The position numbers and the translations under genes were made by a program. This document shows, one piece after another, positions 16,021 through 25,325 of a DNA stretch of 25,325 bases. Every line of letters starts with the position of its first letter. The first letter of the stretch is position 1. The stretch covers positions 47,517 to 72,841 of the forward strand of contig JH154073.1 in the NCBI GenBank assembly GCA_000226015.1. Reading direction: 5' to 3'. This stretch comes from Mnemiopsis leidyi (taxonomy: Eukaryota; Ctenophora; Tentaculata; Lobata; Bolinopsidae). The notes below the pieces were generated by a model. The model made no database searches. It was not told where the DNA came from and saw nothing but the letters and a program-made list of their open reading frames with translations.

Positions 16021-17208
16021 ATGCCAGTCGCGGGCCGAGGCCGGGGTAAGTTTATCCCAGCGAAAGGTAAAGGAAAACTGTTTTCTGGTGTCGGCAATCT
16101 CACGACCCGTGACGCTCCGCAATCCAACAACGCAGCCGGAAATGGCAATTCTGGGGGTTGGGGCAACAACAATAATAACAGTACCACGTCTACTGATGCC
16201 TGGGGCAACGTTCACAATGATTCAAACACTGACAGATTCGCAGACTCCGGTAAAGAAGTCGAGCTTCAGTTTAATGTTTATAATTCTAACCTTGCGAGGA
16301 TAATTGGGAAAGGAGGATCAAACATTCAGGACATAATGGCACAGTCGTCTGCCAGTATCGATATCAATAAGCGCGATTCCGATGGGACCATAACACCTGT
16401 GGTAATTAAAGGTTCTCAACTTAACTGTGATCATGCCAAGAAAATGATCGATGAGATTTGTGTTAAATTTAATGGTCTTTGTGACGGTGCTGGGGGAACA
16501 ACTTCTAGTTCTAACGGTGGATTTGGAGGGACTGCTGGTGGAGATGACGGTCCTTCTGAACCGGAGGATATTTGGATTCCAGAAGACAAGTGTGGCCGTG
16601 TGATTGGTCGGGGAGGCTCTAAGATCCAAGAGATTCAAGACGAGAGTGGTGCGAACGTGAAGGTTCATGGTCGAGAAACTGCCGAGGACGGCAAAGTCAT
16701 GGTTACCCTGACCGGTAGCCCGGGACAACGAGCTAAAGCTAAGAAAATAATCGAGAGTTGCACCGCTGACCGAGGGTCAGGGGGTGGGGGTGGCGGGTTT
16801 TCCCTGCCTGCTGACGCTGAGCCTCTTGAAATGTGGGTGGAGTCTTGCAGGTTAGGTAGAGTTGTTGGCAAAGGTGGCAGCAAAATTCGCGAGATCCAAG
16901 ACCAGTTCAGTATTCGTGTCGACATCAAAAAAGACGAAATTAAAGACGACGACACTATGGTCATACTCACGGGCTCACCATCTAGTACAGCGCAGGCAAA
17001 GGAGTTCATTGACGAGCTTTGTGAGAGGAGTTCGAAACCTGATCCCGGTTCGGGTGGTGCAGGAGAAGGAGACTCATGGGGCCAGACTAATTCGGGAGGA
17101 GATTCCGGTTGGGGTCAGACTGACAGTTGGGGAGCTGCACCCGCTGCTACTTCAAACAGTGGGGGTGGGGATGGCTGGGGTCAGGTTTCTGGAGAACCAG
17201 CCTGGTGA
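16021..17208 (+). CDS. Three-KH RNA-binding protein with RG-rich N terminus and GW/WG repeats
   Basis: 395 aa, single coding exon. KH domains lie at about 79-148 (GKGG 96-99), 182-250 (GRGG 196-199) and 268-336 (GKGG 283-286). All three GXXG loops that grip single-stranded nucleic acid are intact. The N terminus is MPVAGRGRGKF, a possible arginine-methylation site. Low-complexity Asn/Gly/Ser linkers carry tryptophans next to glycine: GGWG (W47), AWG (W61), SWGQ (W353), GWGQ (W364), SWGA (W370), GWGQ (W386), and the last residue is W395. Such spaced GW/WG motifs are the hallmark of Argonaute-hook proteins (GW182/TNRC6, Tas3, NRPE1). Binding to an Argonaute or Piwi protein is inferred. KH2 and KH3 share IPEDKCG and LGR..GKGG.KIREI blocks with the six-KH protein next door, so the two are paralogues. 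The ATG is two bases after an acceptor-like AAG|GT. No orthologue is recognised. Confidence 0.88.
   Translation: MPVAGRGRGKFIPAKGKGKLFSGVGNLTTRDAPQSNNAAGNGNSGGWGNNNNNSTTSTDAWGNVHNDSNTDRFADSGKEVELQFNVYNSNLARIIGKGGSNIQDIMAQSSASIDINKRDSDGTITPVVIKGSQLNCDHAKKMIDEICVKFNGLCDGAGGTTSSSNGGFGGTAGGDDGPSEPEDIWIPEDKCGRVIGRGGSKIQEIQDESGANVKVHGRETAEDGKVMVTLTGSPGQRAKAKKIIESCTADRGSGGGGGGFSLPADAEPLEMWVESCRLGRVVGKGGSKIREIQDQFSIRVDIKKDEIKDDDTMVILTGSPSSTAQAKEFIDELCERSSKPDPGSGGAGEGDSWGQTNSGGDSGWGQTDSWGAAPAATSNSGGGDGWGQVSGEPAW
16774..16797 (+). other. G-quadruplex motif in the KH2-KH3 linker coding sequence
   Basis: Four G runs (GGG, GGGGG, GGGGG, GGG) with loops of 3, 1 and 4 nt on the coding strand fit the usual G3+/loop 1-7 pattern. 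They encode the polyglycine linker RGSGGGGGGF. An RNA quadruplex in the mRNA is possible. Confidence 0.4.
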
Positions 17209-18023
17209 ATCTGAAATTCTTTTTCACCCTTTTGTTCACGTGTTCTTCTGTTTGTCCATTCTTGGAGGTATCTTACAAATATCAAGCTGTAAGAGCGGCA
17301 TTCAGCGCCTTTAATTTATTCAGAATGTTTGATAATCATGAAAGACAATGTTTTTATTGTTTTTAGGTTCATCTTGAGACCTTTTTAACCGAGTATTGTT
17401 GCGTTTTTGCAACTCTTTAACACTGTACTACCAAAGTTGTGTAGCACTGACCCGGTGAAACGATTGATTTAATGAAACAGGGTCGGGTCGAAGTTGGTCG
17501 TTTATTTGCAAAGCAGCAATTTAATAAGGTCGCAGAAAATGTTAACCAAATAATGGAATGATATATGCTTCGTCGTTCTTTGTTTGTTTTGAATCCTATT
17601 TTCTATGAAATCTGTGTTACAATCAAGCACGGTTAGCTGAGTGGAGGATTAACGTTTAATGGCTGCCTTTTGTGGGTGCACTGCCTTCTTGGGATTTGCT
17701 AATTTCATCTGAAATTGTGAATCATTGTTAAAATCTATACATGTATGTTGTAGAAATTACCCAAATTATTTCAATCAAATTTTTAATTTAATATTTTACT
17801 CACACAAGTAGTTTCCTTGGTCTTTGCAACTTGTTTAACAGATTTTGTCAAAAGAGCATTTTCCTTATCTAATTCTATTACAGATATATTCAATATCTCA
17901 CCCGCCCTAGTAGAAAATTCAACGAAGTTACTTTCTATTGATTTCTTCAGTCTTACATGGTATACAATACCCTAATCACAATGTTTATAGCCAACTCTAA
18001 ATTCAACAAACACAGCCCCAGGT
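17209..18023 (+). other. Spacer between the three-KH and six-KH genes
   Basis: 815 bp, AT-rich, with no canonical AATAAA and no supported ORF. Near its 3' end are TAGTAGAAAATTCAAC (17908-17923, also upstream of ADAR), acceptor-like TTCTTCAG (ending about 17950), and CCCCAG|GT directly before the next ATG. Confidence 0.5.
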
Positions 18024-19550
18024 ATGGCTCGAGGCAGGGAACAGGAGTCAGATGGCAGTCCAATGGCCAAAGAAAAGATCTCTGTGCCTGCTAACAAGGT
18101 CGGCAAGATCATCGGCCGGCGCGGTGCCATGATCCGGGAGCTCCAGGACAAGTCTGGTGCGACTATTGACGTCACCGACGAGCAGGAGGAGGGCAACTTG
18201 ACAGTCATCAGATTGTCCGGCCAGCCGGAAGAGATCGAAAAAGCCAAGGCGCTCCTCGCCAGAATCTACCAAGACGAACCCAGATCTCCCCAAAAATCTG
18301 GAGATGGTGACGTTATGGACGAGTTTTCGATACCTGAAGACAAATGTGGCCTTGTCATTGGCGCAAGAGGCTCTAAGATCCGGGAAATTCAAGCTGATAC
18401 TGGAGCCAGTGTAAATGTGGGATCCAGAGATACTGCAGTAGACGGGATGATCAAAGTTACTCTGAAGGGAGACAAGGCAGGTTGTAATGACGCAAAGAAA
18501 ATAATCCTAGATCTGATCTCTGATGCTGACAACGGACAGCAAGACCAGGAGCCGGTCTACTCCACCTCTATGAAAATACCTCTTGACATGACCAGGAAGC
18601 TGATTGGACCACAGGGTTCCACTATCAGAGACATCCAGGAGAGATCTGGAGCTCAAGTTGATGTTGCCAGGAGAAACACCGCTGTGGATGGAATGATTGT
18701 TGTAACATTGTCCGGGCCTACAGAGTGCTGTGAGTCCGCCAAAGAGTTGATCAGCAACCTGGTGGAAGAATCTAGTCATCCTGCAGAAACCGTTTTGATG
18801 ATGATTGAAGAGTCCATGTGCGGTCTGATCATTGGAGCCCGAGGTTCTAAAATCAGAAGCATCCAGGACAACTCAGGAGCTAGTATTCGTATCGACAAAA
18901 GGAACGAGGCCCGGGATGGGAAGGTCCAGGTCACTATCACCGGATCTGCTCAACAGTGTGGCGACGCTCGTGACGAGATTCAACACATCATCGACGAGGG
19001 TGGTAACAAGGAGTCCAAAACCAGGAGTTTTGACGCGAGCGAGCATGTAATCAAGATGTATGTTCCTGAGTCCAGGTGCGGCATGATTATCGGCCGAGGA
19101 GGGTCCAAGATTGCTGAAATACAGGAGCGAACCCGCACTCGTGTCGATGTGAACTCACGTGAACGTGACGAGAACGGAATGTGTCTGGTCACCATTTCCG
19201 GATCCGAGAAGAACTGCGTTGAAGCGGAGGAGATAGTCCAGGGTATTGTGGACGAGGAAGAAAGAGATATAGGCGATCGTGGCCGTGGAGAACGCGGGGA
19301 CCGTGGGGACAGGGACGGTCAAGTAGAGCGGGGCTCCATGGACATCTGGGTTGATACTTCTTCTCTGGGCCGCATCATCGGGAAAGGAGGAGCCAAGATC
19401 CGCGAGATAGAGCGGATGTTCAATGTGAAGATCGACGTGAAGAAAGACATGCAGGAGGAGAACGAGACGAAGGTGATCCTGATCGGGACTAAGGAAGACG
19501 TCCTGAGCACGAGGGATTACATTTATGACATCGTAGATGAGGAAGTGTGA
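18024..19550 (+). CDS. Six-KH vigilin-like RNA-binding protein
   Basis: 508 aa, single coding exon, composed almost wholly of KH domains: about 17-83 (GRRG 31-34), 98-165 (GARG 113-116), 180-247 (GPQG 195-198), 256-324 (GARG 271-274), 340-410 (GRGG 357-360) and 437-505 (GKGG 453-456). All GXXG loops are present; GPQG in KH3 is the least basic and may bind weakly. An RG/D-rich hinge (DRGRGERGDRGDRDG) separates KH5 and KH6. There is no helicase domain and no signal or membrane segment, so a cytoplasmic or perinuclear role binding single-stranded RNA is expected. Vigilin has 14-15 KH domains, so this is not a vigilin orthologue. KH2 and KH6 pair with KH2 and KH3 of the upstream gene, and the helix-2 motif resembles that in the DDX43-type helicase downstream. 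Codons are distinctly GC-ended compared with ADAR. The start ATG again follows AG|GT. Confidence 0.88.
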   Translation: MARGREQESDGSPMAKEKISVPANKVGKIIGRRGAMIRELQDKSGATIDVTDEQEEGNLTVIRLSGQPEEIEKAKALLARIYQDEPRSPQKSGDGDVMDEFSIPEDKCGLVIGARGSKIREIQADTGASVNVGSRDTAVDGMIKVTLKGDKAGCNDAKKIILDLISDADNGQQDQEPVYSTSMKIPLDMTRKLIGPQGSTIRDIQERSGAQVDVARRNTAVDGMIVVTLSGPTECCESAKELISNLVEESSHPAETVLMMIEESMCGLIIGARGSKIRSIQDNSGASIRIDKRNEARDGKVQVTITGSAQQCGDARDEIQHIIDEGGNKESKTRSFDASEHVIKMYVPESRCGMIIGRGGSKIAEIQERTRTRVDVNSRERDENGMCLVTISGSEKNCVEAEEIVQGIVDEEERDIGDRGRGERGDRGDRDGQVERGSMDIWVDTSSLGRIIGKGGAKIREIERMFNVKIDVKKDMQEENETKVILIGTKEDVLSTRDYIYDIVDEEV

Positions 19551-20659
19551 GATTATCGGGCTTATAATCAGGGGTTTTGCTAGCAACTATCATACTATAG
19601 TTTGTAGTTTTTGATTTTCTACAGTCTTCAATTACGTACCGTCTACAGGTTTTCGATTTAAAATCATAAAGAAAGCTCGAATTTTGAAAATTTAAACTGA
19701 TTTGACCTTAAACCGTCCCTCATTGCTTACCTGGAATAATTTCGTGCTCATATATATATTGTTATCAACTTATTAGAGTTTAGAATATTTGAAATTTTAT
19801 ACTTTGAGATTTTTGATGAAATTTGTCTTTGAAAATTAGACTTTAGATCGGACTGTTAAGTTGTACACATATGAATACGTACCACCTTTGGTTCTAAGTC
19901 CAGAACTTATGTCTATAGCGTTAAATATAACTTCTTGATCTGACTATTGATTGGTATCCTGCGTTCTGTAAAAGTTTGTCAAAATATAGGTTAAACTTTT
20001 GTATGGCATTTGATTAAATCATTATTTTATTCTTTTGGAAGGTTTTTAAGTATTTATTCAGTTTAAACACAATCCAGAGCCGGCAACTCTTTTATATGAT
20101 AATATCGGTTGAGGTACCATTAATAAACTCAGCTTTTTCAGAAAACAGAACCACAACTGTTTTCCATTGTCCTCCGACACGTCAGGCAGCACACACAAAT
20201 TTGAAAACAGAGGGGTTAAGCGACACTGCAATTCTCATGTAGTGATATGATAAGATATTATACTTAATTTATTACTTCTACGACTTTCCTCGGTCAAGCC
20301 TTGACTTGAGTATTTATTTCAATTTTAGTATAAAGCTCTAAGTACTGCAACGGTATGATAAGTGCACGGGAAGAAACCTACATTTCTAAACACACCATAT
20401 TGCGTCATGTAAAGTTATGTATTTTCATTGCGATCAAAGTTCAGCTTTAAAAAGTTGCGTGTTTCTCTGCGTTTATCAAAGTCAGTCGACTAAGATGACG
20501 GTGTATTTCATACTGACATTGTAGTCTCGTGCTAACAAAATGTGGCGGGAGTCTCTTGCTTGATTTATGTTTTATACTTGAAACTCACGTCAAAAATCAT
20601 ATATCAAATTTTATTGTTTCTTACTTATAAAAACTTAACCATCCATTTTCCTACAACAG
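19551..20659 (+). other. Spacer between the six-KH and DDX43-like genes
   Basis: 1.1 kb, AT-rich. AATAAA at 20122-20127 is a candidate poly(A) signal for the six-KH gene, implying a 3' UTR of about 570 nt or more. A short upstream ORF (MWRESLA) starts at about 20540. The acceptor CTACAACAG ends at 20659, directly before the next ATG. Nothing else is supported. Confidence 0.5.
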
Positions 20660-23600
20660 ATGGCGACCAAACCGCGAGGATTTGGTCGGGGCCGAGGAAA
20701 ACGTTTAAAGGACCCGGCAGCACCCCCAGGCACTCTCTTTTCTGATCCACCTCAACTCTCCAAATCAGAAATAGAGCAGAACTTGGAGCGCATAAACAAC
20801 ATTCAGACTGGGTACTCATCACATCCCTCTCATTTCACCTCCCCCAACGCCAGAGCTTCTAACGGTTTTGGTAGTGGTTCAAACTTTAACAATGGCAGTT
20901 ATAAAAATTCTAATCAGAATAATCATCACTCGGACAGTTTTGGTAGAAATGATATCAGAAACAATTTCAGTTCAGCAGATTCCTCTGACTGTACGGAGGT
21001 AATGCGAGTTCCATGTCACAGGATCGGTCGTGTTATCGGTAGTAGAGGTTCCACGATAAACAATATTCAGGACGAGTCCGGAGCTAAAGTCGACATCGCC
21101 AAGGATGAAATCGGCGATGAAAAAGAAGTGACCATCACTGGGTCACGGGACAATGTTTCTAAAGCCCAGGACATGATCAAAGAGATTATAGGGGACGATT
21201 CAGGTGGAGGCAGATCAAATCGTTTTGGAGATTCCACGTCACCTAGACAGAGCAATGACACATCAGGGGGCGGGTGTGAAGTTATCAGAGTAGCTGAGAA
21301 CTCAGTAGGCAGGATTATAGGGAGGTCTGGTGCTACTATTAACGAGATCAGGGACGAGAGTGGGGCTAACATTGACATTGCTAAGGAATCTTCCGGGTAT
21401 GAGAAGGAGGTGACACTCCGTGGTTCCCCGTCTGCGATCGCAAAAGCACGGGAAATGATCAGTAATATTGTTGCTATATTGGACGATGAGAAGCCCAAAA
21501 AAGGGGGTTATATCGACTATTCTGCTACTATAGACTGGGGTCAGATAGCTGCTAACGAAGCAGCGTACCGTCAAGAGAGATGGGGTAACCTTCCTCCCGT
21601 GGAGAAGAAGTTCTACACAGAGGACCCCCAAGTAGCCAGGTTGTCTGAGTCTGAAGTAGCGGATATCCGGGCACGTAACATGGCCATAGAGGTGTCGCAT
21701 TATGTTCAGGACGAGGACAAAGACAAACCTGAGGCGTACCCTCCCATACCTAAACCTATCCTGACTTTCGAGCACGCATTCCAGAGATACCCCGACATTT
21801 TGAAGGAGATATACAAGCAGGGGTTTAAAGAACCTAGTCCTATTCAGAAGCAAATGTGGCCGGTCCTTCTCTCCGGACATGACTGTATTGGTGTTGCTCA
21901 GACTGGTACTGGTAAAACTCTAGCTTTTCTCCTCCCTGCTTTCATACACATCGAGGCGCAGCCCAAACCGCGGTCACAGAGAAAAGGTCCCACTGTGTTC
22001 TGTCTGGCTCCAACTAGAGAACTGGCTCTGCAGATAAAATGGGAGGTCAGTTGGTCTTTTTTATTTTGTCACAAATTAAGTATCCTTTTTTCCTCATTTT
22101 GTGGCAATTTAAGTAGGCACAGATTTTGTAAGCACAATTTATTTATCTCTCGACCCGATCAAAATACTTCTTATTCAATGTTCTTATCATGATTCTGTTT
22201 TGAATAACGTAATTTATTCCCATCTTGCTATACAGGTAGACAAATACAGTTACCATGGCATCAGTTCAGCGTGTGTGTACGGTGGAGGAGACCGCTCAGA
22301 ACAAGTTCAGCAAGTAAGAGGTGGGGTAGACATCGTTGTAGCGACACCTGGCCGGCTTAATGATCTCATTGAGGCTAACATCCTCAACCTAGACGACTGT
22401 TCTTACCTCATCCTAGACGAGGCAGATCGCATGTTGGACATGGGATTCGAACCTCAGATAAAAAAGGTTTGATTTCAGTTGAAATATTTGAGTTTCCTAA
22501 CCAGTTCCTAACAGTTCCTTATAAAATCTATAATCTAAAATTCGCTTTGATAGTTTCAGTTTCTCCAGTATCCCCTTTTACCTGATTTCTCCAGGTATTG
22601 ATGGATATCCGGCCAGATAGACACACTGTCATGACATCAGCGACATGGCCTCCTGGCGTCAGAAGAATTGCTCACGAGTACATGAACAACAGTATAATCG
22701 TCAATGTGGGCACCCTCGATCTGAAGGCAGCTACTACTGTTACACAGAGTATTGTCATGACTACTCTCGAGGATAAACTTACTTTATTACAGGTAACTAA
22801 GCTTCATATCTGTTTGGCAGTTGTTTGCTTGAAGACTATAAATACCGCCGATTTTCTATCATTATTAATTTGAACCAAATAATTATAATTCAGGAACTGA
22901 TAGAAACACAGCTAGATCACCACCACGATAAGTGTCTGATATTTGTTGGAAGGAAGATAACTGCCGACTTTATATCGAGCGAGTTCATAACTAGGTTTGT
23001 TAAAACTTACGTCTCTATACGAATTTTCTACTTTTTTACGTTTTTTTCTTTTTTTACGGATATGAACATCATGGCTCATACTATTAGCCTGATTGTTTGA
23101 AATGTATTTTTCTCTAGCCTTGAATAGACTTGAACAAGTTGCTTATTGATGTTTTTATTCGTTTGAAGCTCTTTTCATATAACTTTTATCTACCCTTACG
23201 TAAACTCCCATTACAAACTACTTACTACCGATAACTCCCATTACAAACTACTTACTACCGATAACTCCCATTACAAACTACTTACTACCGATAACTCCCA
23301 TTACAAACTACTTTCTACCGATGTATTACAGATACATGAGACCTGAGTTTAACGGTAGGGGTATAAGAAGTGACGCGATACACGGAGACCGGGACCAGTC
23401 TGATCGGGAAGCAGCTCTCTCCGGCTTCAAAGAGGGAGACATCTCCATTCTCATCGCAACAGACGTGGCAAGTAGGGGTCTAGACGTGAAGGGTGTCACG
23501 CACGTTGTCAACTACGACTTCCCACGTGACATGGAGGATTATGTACACAGAGTGGGTCGAACTGGCAGGGCAGGAAGGGAGGGAACTGCCGTAAGTCTCT

Positions 23601-23779
23601 TTACCAGGGAGGACTGGAAAAAGTCGACGGAACTGATCAAGATTCTAGAGGATTCCAATCAGGTAGTCCCGGAAGAGTTGAGAGTGATGAGTGAGAGGTG
23701 GGAGAAAAAGAGAGAGCAGATAGAGAGGGAAGGAAGACGTGGAGGAGGCCGGGGTGGTGGGAGACAGAGGTACAGATAA
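20660..23779 (+). CDS. DDX43: DDX43-type DEAD-box RNA helicase with two KH domains (five exons)
   Basis: Exons 20660-22045, 22236-22466, 22595-22792, 22894-22994 and 23332-23779 (787 aa), all with GT-AG borders; the first three introns are phase 0 and the last is phase 2. N terminus GFGRGRGKR, then an Asn/Ser-rich linker; KH1 about 112-178 (GSRG 127-130), KH2 about 206-275 (GRSG 221-224). Helicase core: Q motif FKEPSPIQ, motif I AQTGTGKT (413-420), Ia PTRELALQ, Ib TPGR, II DEAD (523-526), III SAT (554-556), [35 protein letters not shown] and [14 protein letters not shown] stretches match human DDX43, which from memory has one KH domain and 648 aa. The C terminus is RGG-rich ([14 protein letters not shown]). 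DDX43 is an ATP-dependent RNA unwinder linked to the germ line and piRNA pathway; germ-granule function here is inference. All catalytic motifs are intact. Confidence 0.95.
22995..23331 (+). other. Last intron of the DDX43-like gene
   Basis: 337 bp with donor GTTTGT (the same unusual donor as STARD7-like intron 3) and acceptor TATTACAG. Its last 120 bp before the acceptor are a 30-bp tandem repeat. Confidence 0.8.
23201..23320. repeat. 30-bp tandem repeat, four copies, abutting a 3' splice site
   Basis: Units start at 23201, 23231, 23261 and 23291 and contain ACTCCCATTACAAACTAC followed by TTACTACCG. Copies are identical except for one base near the start of unit 1 and one in unit 4. The array ends 11 bp before the final DDX43-like exon. 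Confidence 0.92.
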
Positions 23780-24563
23780 TTGAGGGGGGGGGTCTTGTTT
23801 GGTTCGCTGTTGTTCCTCCGAGTTTCCGGGGGACTCTGTTATGTCTTGTTAAATAATTTTAATTGTTTCAATTTGTAAATTAATTGTCTCAATTTGTAAT
23901 ATCTTTCAGTTTTCACCCGTTTTTAATATAAAGTAACTTATGTTAATTGAATTTATGATTAAATATTTAATTTTTATACAGTTCGTATGCAACTTTTTTG
24001 CAGCGGGTTATATACTGCAACCCCAAGATAATTAATTGTGTATTTACTTTACGTGCATGGGCCAAGAACATGAATTTTTATTTATCAATTTTTGTCCTCA
24101 TATTTAACATAAGACCAAATAAAATAGTTTAATCAGAATTTATCTATTGAGAGAAAAAAAGCAATGCCTTTTTAACATTTTTACTTTTTTGACCCTGCAT
24201 TCTTTGCTAATAACTGTGATGCCTTTTAGTTATTTATTTAATTGACAGTGGCCGCGTCTTTAATACATTCGCAAATTGTCAGGCAAGTTTTCTGGTAAGC
24301 TCATTTTCATCAAGACAGACATCATTTTGAGCAGTTTTTTTGATCTTCACGTTGCGGCCCATGCGCGGGGCTGCCGCTTGGCGGCAACAGGCCTATGACC
24401 GTCTGGCTATATTTTCTTCGTTGCCCTTATCTTGACTATTTTTTCTAATTTTGAAATGCAGATACTGTAGAAAATATTTTGATCATTGATTTGAGAAATG
24501 ACGCTTTTACACATTTGAACTTCTTGAACTAAGTGTTTTCTTTTTTAACGGTTGGGTAGAAGG
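23780..24563 (+). other. 3' region of the DDX43-like gene
   Basis: AT-rich. Candidate poly(A) signals are AATATA at 23925-23930 and AATAAA at 24118-24123. A perfect 6-bp hairpin TGCCGC TTG GCGGCA lies at 24372-24386, after GTTGCGGCCCAT (24351-24362), which recurs at about 25068-25079. No coding region is supported. Confidence 0.5.
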
Positions 24564-24808
24564 TTGAAGAGATTATATCCGTCTGACGAAACTGCAAACA
24601 ATAACAAATAACTGTCAGCCGCGAGAGTGGTGTCACGGCACTTCAACCGCAACAATACCTGGATACATCAGTCCTTGCTGTCTATGAACGCGTTACCTGG
24701 CATTGTCGAGATGTTACCCGACCCGCGCGCGGCTCGCAGTTTTCTGCTCTCCTCGCGAGGAGAGCAGAACGTTTCGTTTAGAATGTTAGACGGATATCAT
24801 CTCGTCAA
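24564..24808. repeat. Family A TIR element, uninterrupted copy
   Basis: The left end TTGAAGAGATTATATCCGTC and the right end (reverse-complemented) TTGACGAGATGATATCCGTC form terminal inverted repeats of a 245-bp element. Its core is 43-bp identical to 91-133. A perfect 24-bp palindrome centred at 24755/24756 lies inside it; in the copy at the left end of the window, the family B insertion interrupts this point. Confidence 0.65.
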
Positions 24809-24929
24809 TACCTGGCACTGCGTGGCTTTCTCTAATTCTACGAGTTGCGTCGGAACACTGAATGCCTAATGCCTCTGTCAAATTAAAGTAGAGGCCGAGG
24901 GGATCGCCAAAGTTTATCGATTGTGATTG

Positions 24930-25002
24930 TCGCGGTGATACCCAACTCACGCAGCTCAAGCAATCGTTTCGTTAGAACGGTAGACTGATATAATCTCGTC
25001 AA
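24930..25002. repeat. Truncated family A element flanked by 12-bp direct repeats
   Basis: A 73-bp piece with the family A core and right TIR (GACTGATATAATCTCGTCAA). CGATTGTGATTG directly flanks it at 24918-24929 and 25003-25014. Confidence 0.5.
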
Positions 25003-25187
25003 CGATTGTGATTGATCAGAAATCCAAAGTTTGATTGGTGTGCTACTGCTAGCTGGCGACCCTTGCGTTGCGGCCCATTTTCAATTTTCAAATCAGCAGG
25101 TCAGGCAACGTCTGTCAAGGCGACCCTGAACCCGTTCAAATTTGGAGCCGCGCGCGCACACATATATGGGCAATACTGCCACTGGCT

Positions 25188-25325
25188 TTGACAAGATTAT
25201 ATCAGTCTACCGTTCTTATTGTACAGCAGCGCGCACCCTCCCGTCATTTTATTCTCGCTTCGAATGTTGTACGGCAGCGCGCACCCTCTGTCATTTATCC
25301 CATATTCGCTTCGAATGAGGGTCGA
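25188..25325. repeat. Family A left TIR running into a tandem duplication at the window edge
   Basis: TTGACAAGATTATATCAGTC at 25188-25207 is a left TIR. It is followed by two diverged copies of a roughly 48-bp unit (GTAC.GCAGCGCGCACCCTC ... ATTCGCTTCGAAT) at 25219-25265 and 25267-25316. The element continues past the window. Confidence 0.5.

Noticed and set aside
16318..19586. Minus-strand ORFs of 60-143 codons opposite the KH genes
   Set aside because: They are antisense shadows of GC-rich KH coding sequence, with no domain of their own.
22046..22192. Extension of the first DDX43-like exon to a stop at 22192
   Set aside because: This is retained-intron reading. The GTCAGT donor at 22046 and acceptor at 22235 restore the helicase sequence in frame.
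24627..24869. ORF of 80 codons near the right end
   Set aside because: It lies across a family A repeat and its flank; no domain or splice support.

Overview
This is a nuclear DNA segment from an animal. The evidence is spliced genes with GT-AG introns, a 795-base assembly gap, a long (CA)n microsatellite, AT-rich spacers, CpG-rich dispersed repeats, and metazoan families (ADAR, STARD7, DDX43). I cannot name the species. Very large coding exons and the gene set suit a non-vertebrate, perhaps an early-branching animal, but that is inference.

Six protein genes lie head to tail on the + strand, with few convincing coding signals elsewhere. In order: (1) a C9orf78/TLS1-type spliceosome-associated protein in three exons, 1664-5844; (2) an ADAR RNA adenosine deaminase whose whole CDS is one exon, 6520-8613; (3) a STARD7-like START-domain lipid-transfer protein, 9885-15715, including a first exon resembling a mitochondrial presequence and two small 3' exons that I assembled by phase and homology; (4) a three-KH protein with an RG-rich N terminus and GW/WG repeats, 16021-17208; (5) a six-KH vigilin-like protein, 18024-19550; (6) a DDX43-type DEAD-box helicase with two N-terminal KH domains in five exons, 20660-23779. 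Exon joins in genes 1, 3 and 6 keep the reading frame throughout.

Five of the six genes act on RNA (splicing, A-to-I editing, KH binding, helicase). Genes 4, 5 and 6 form a tandem KH block of eleven KH domains with shared subfamily motifs. This looks like local duplication around an ancestral DDX43/KH gene. Gene 4 adds Argonaute-hook-like GW/WG repeats, which makes it the best candidate here for an undescribed small-RNA or RNP component.

Both ends of the window (about 1-960 and 24564-25325) carry the same CpG-rich TIR repeat family. On the left a second short repeat family is inserted with target-site duplications, once inside a TIR element. Introns and spacers hold minisatellites, inverted-repeat (MITE-like) elements, tRNA-like fragments and a large imperfect palindrome next to the gap.
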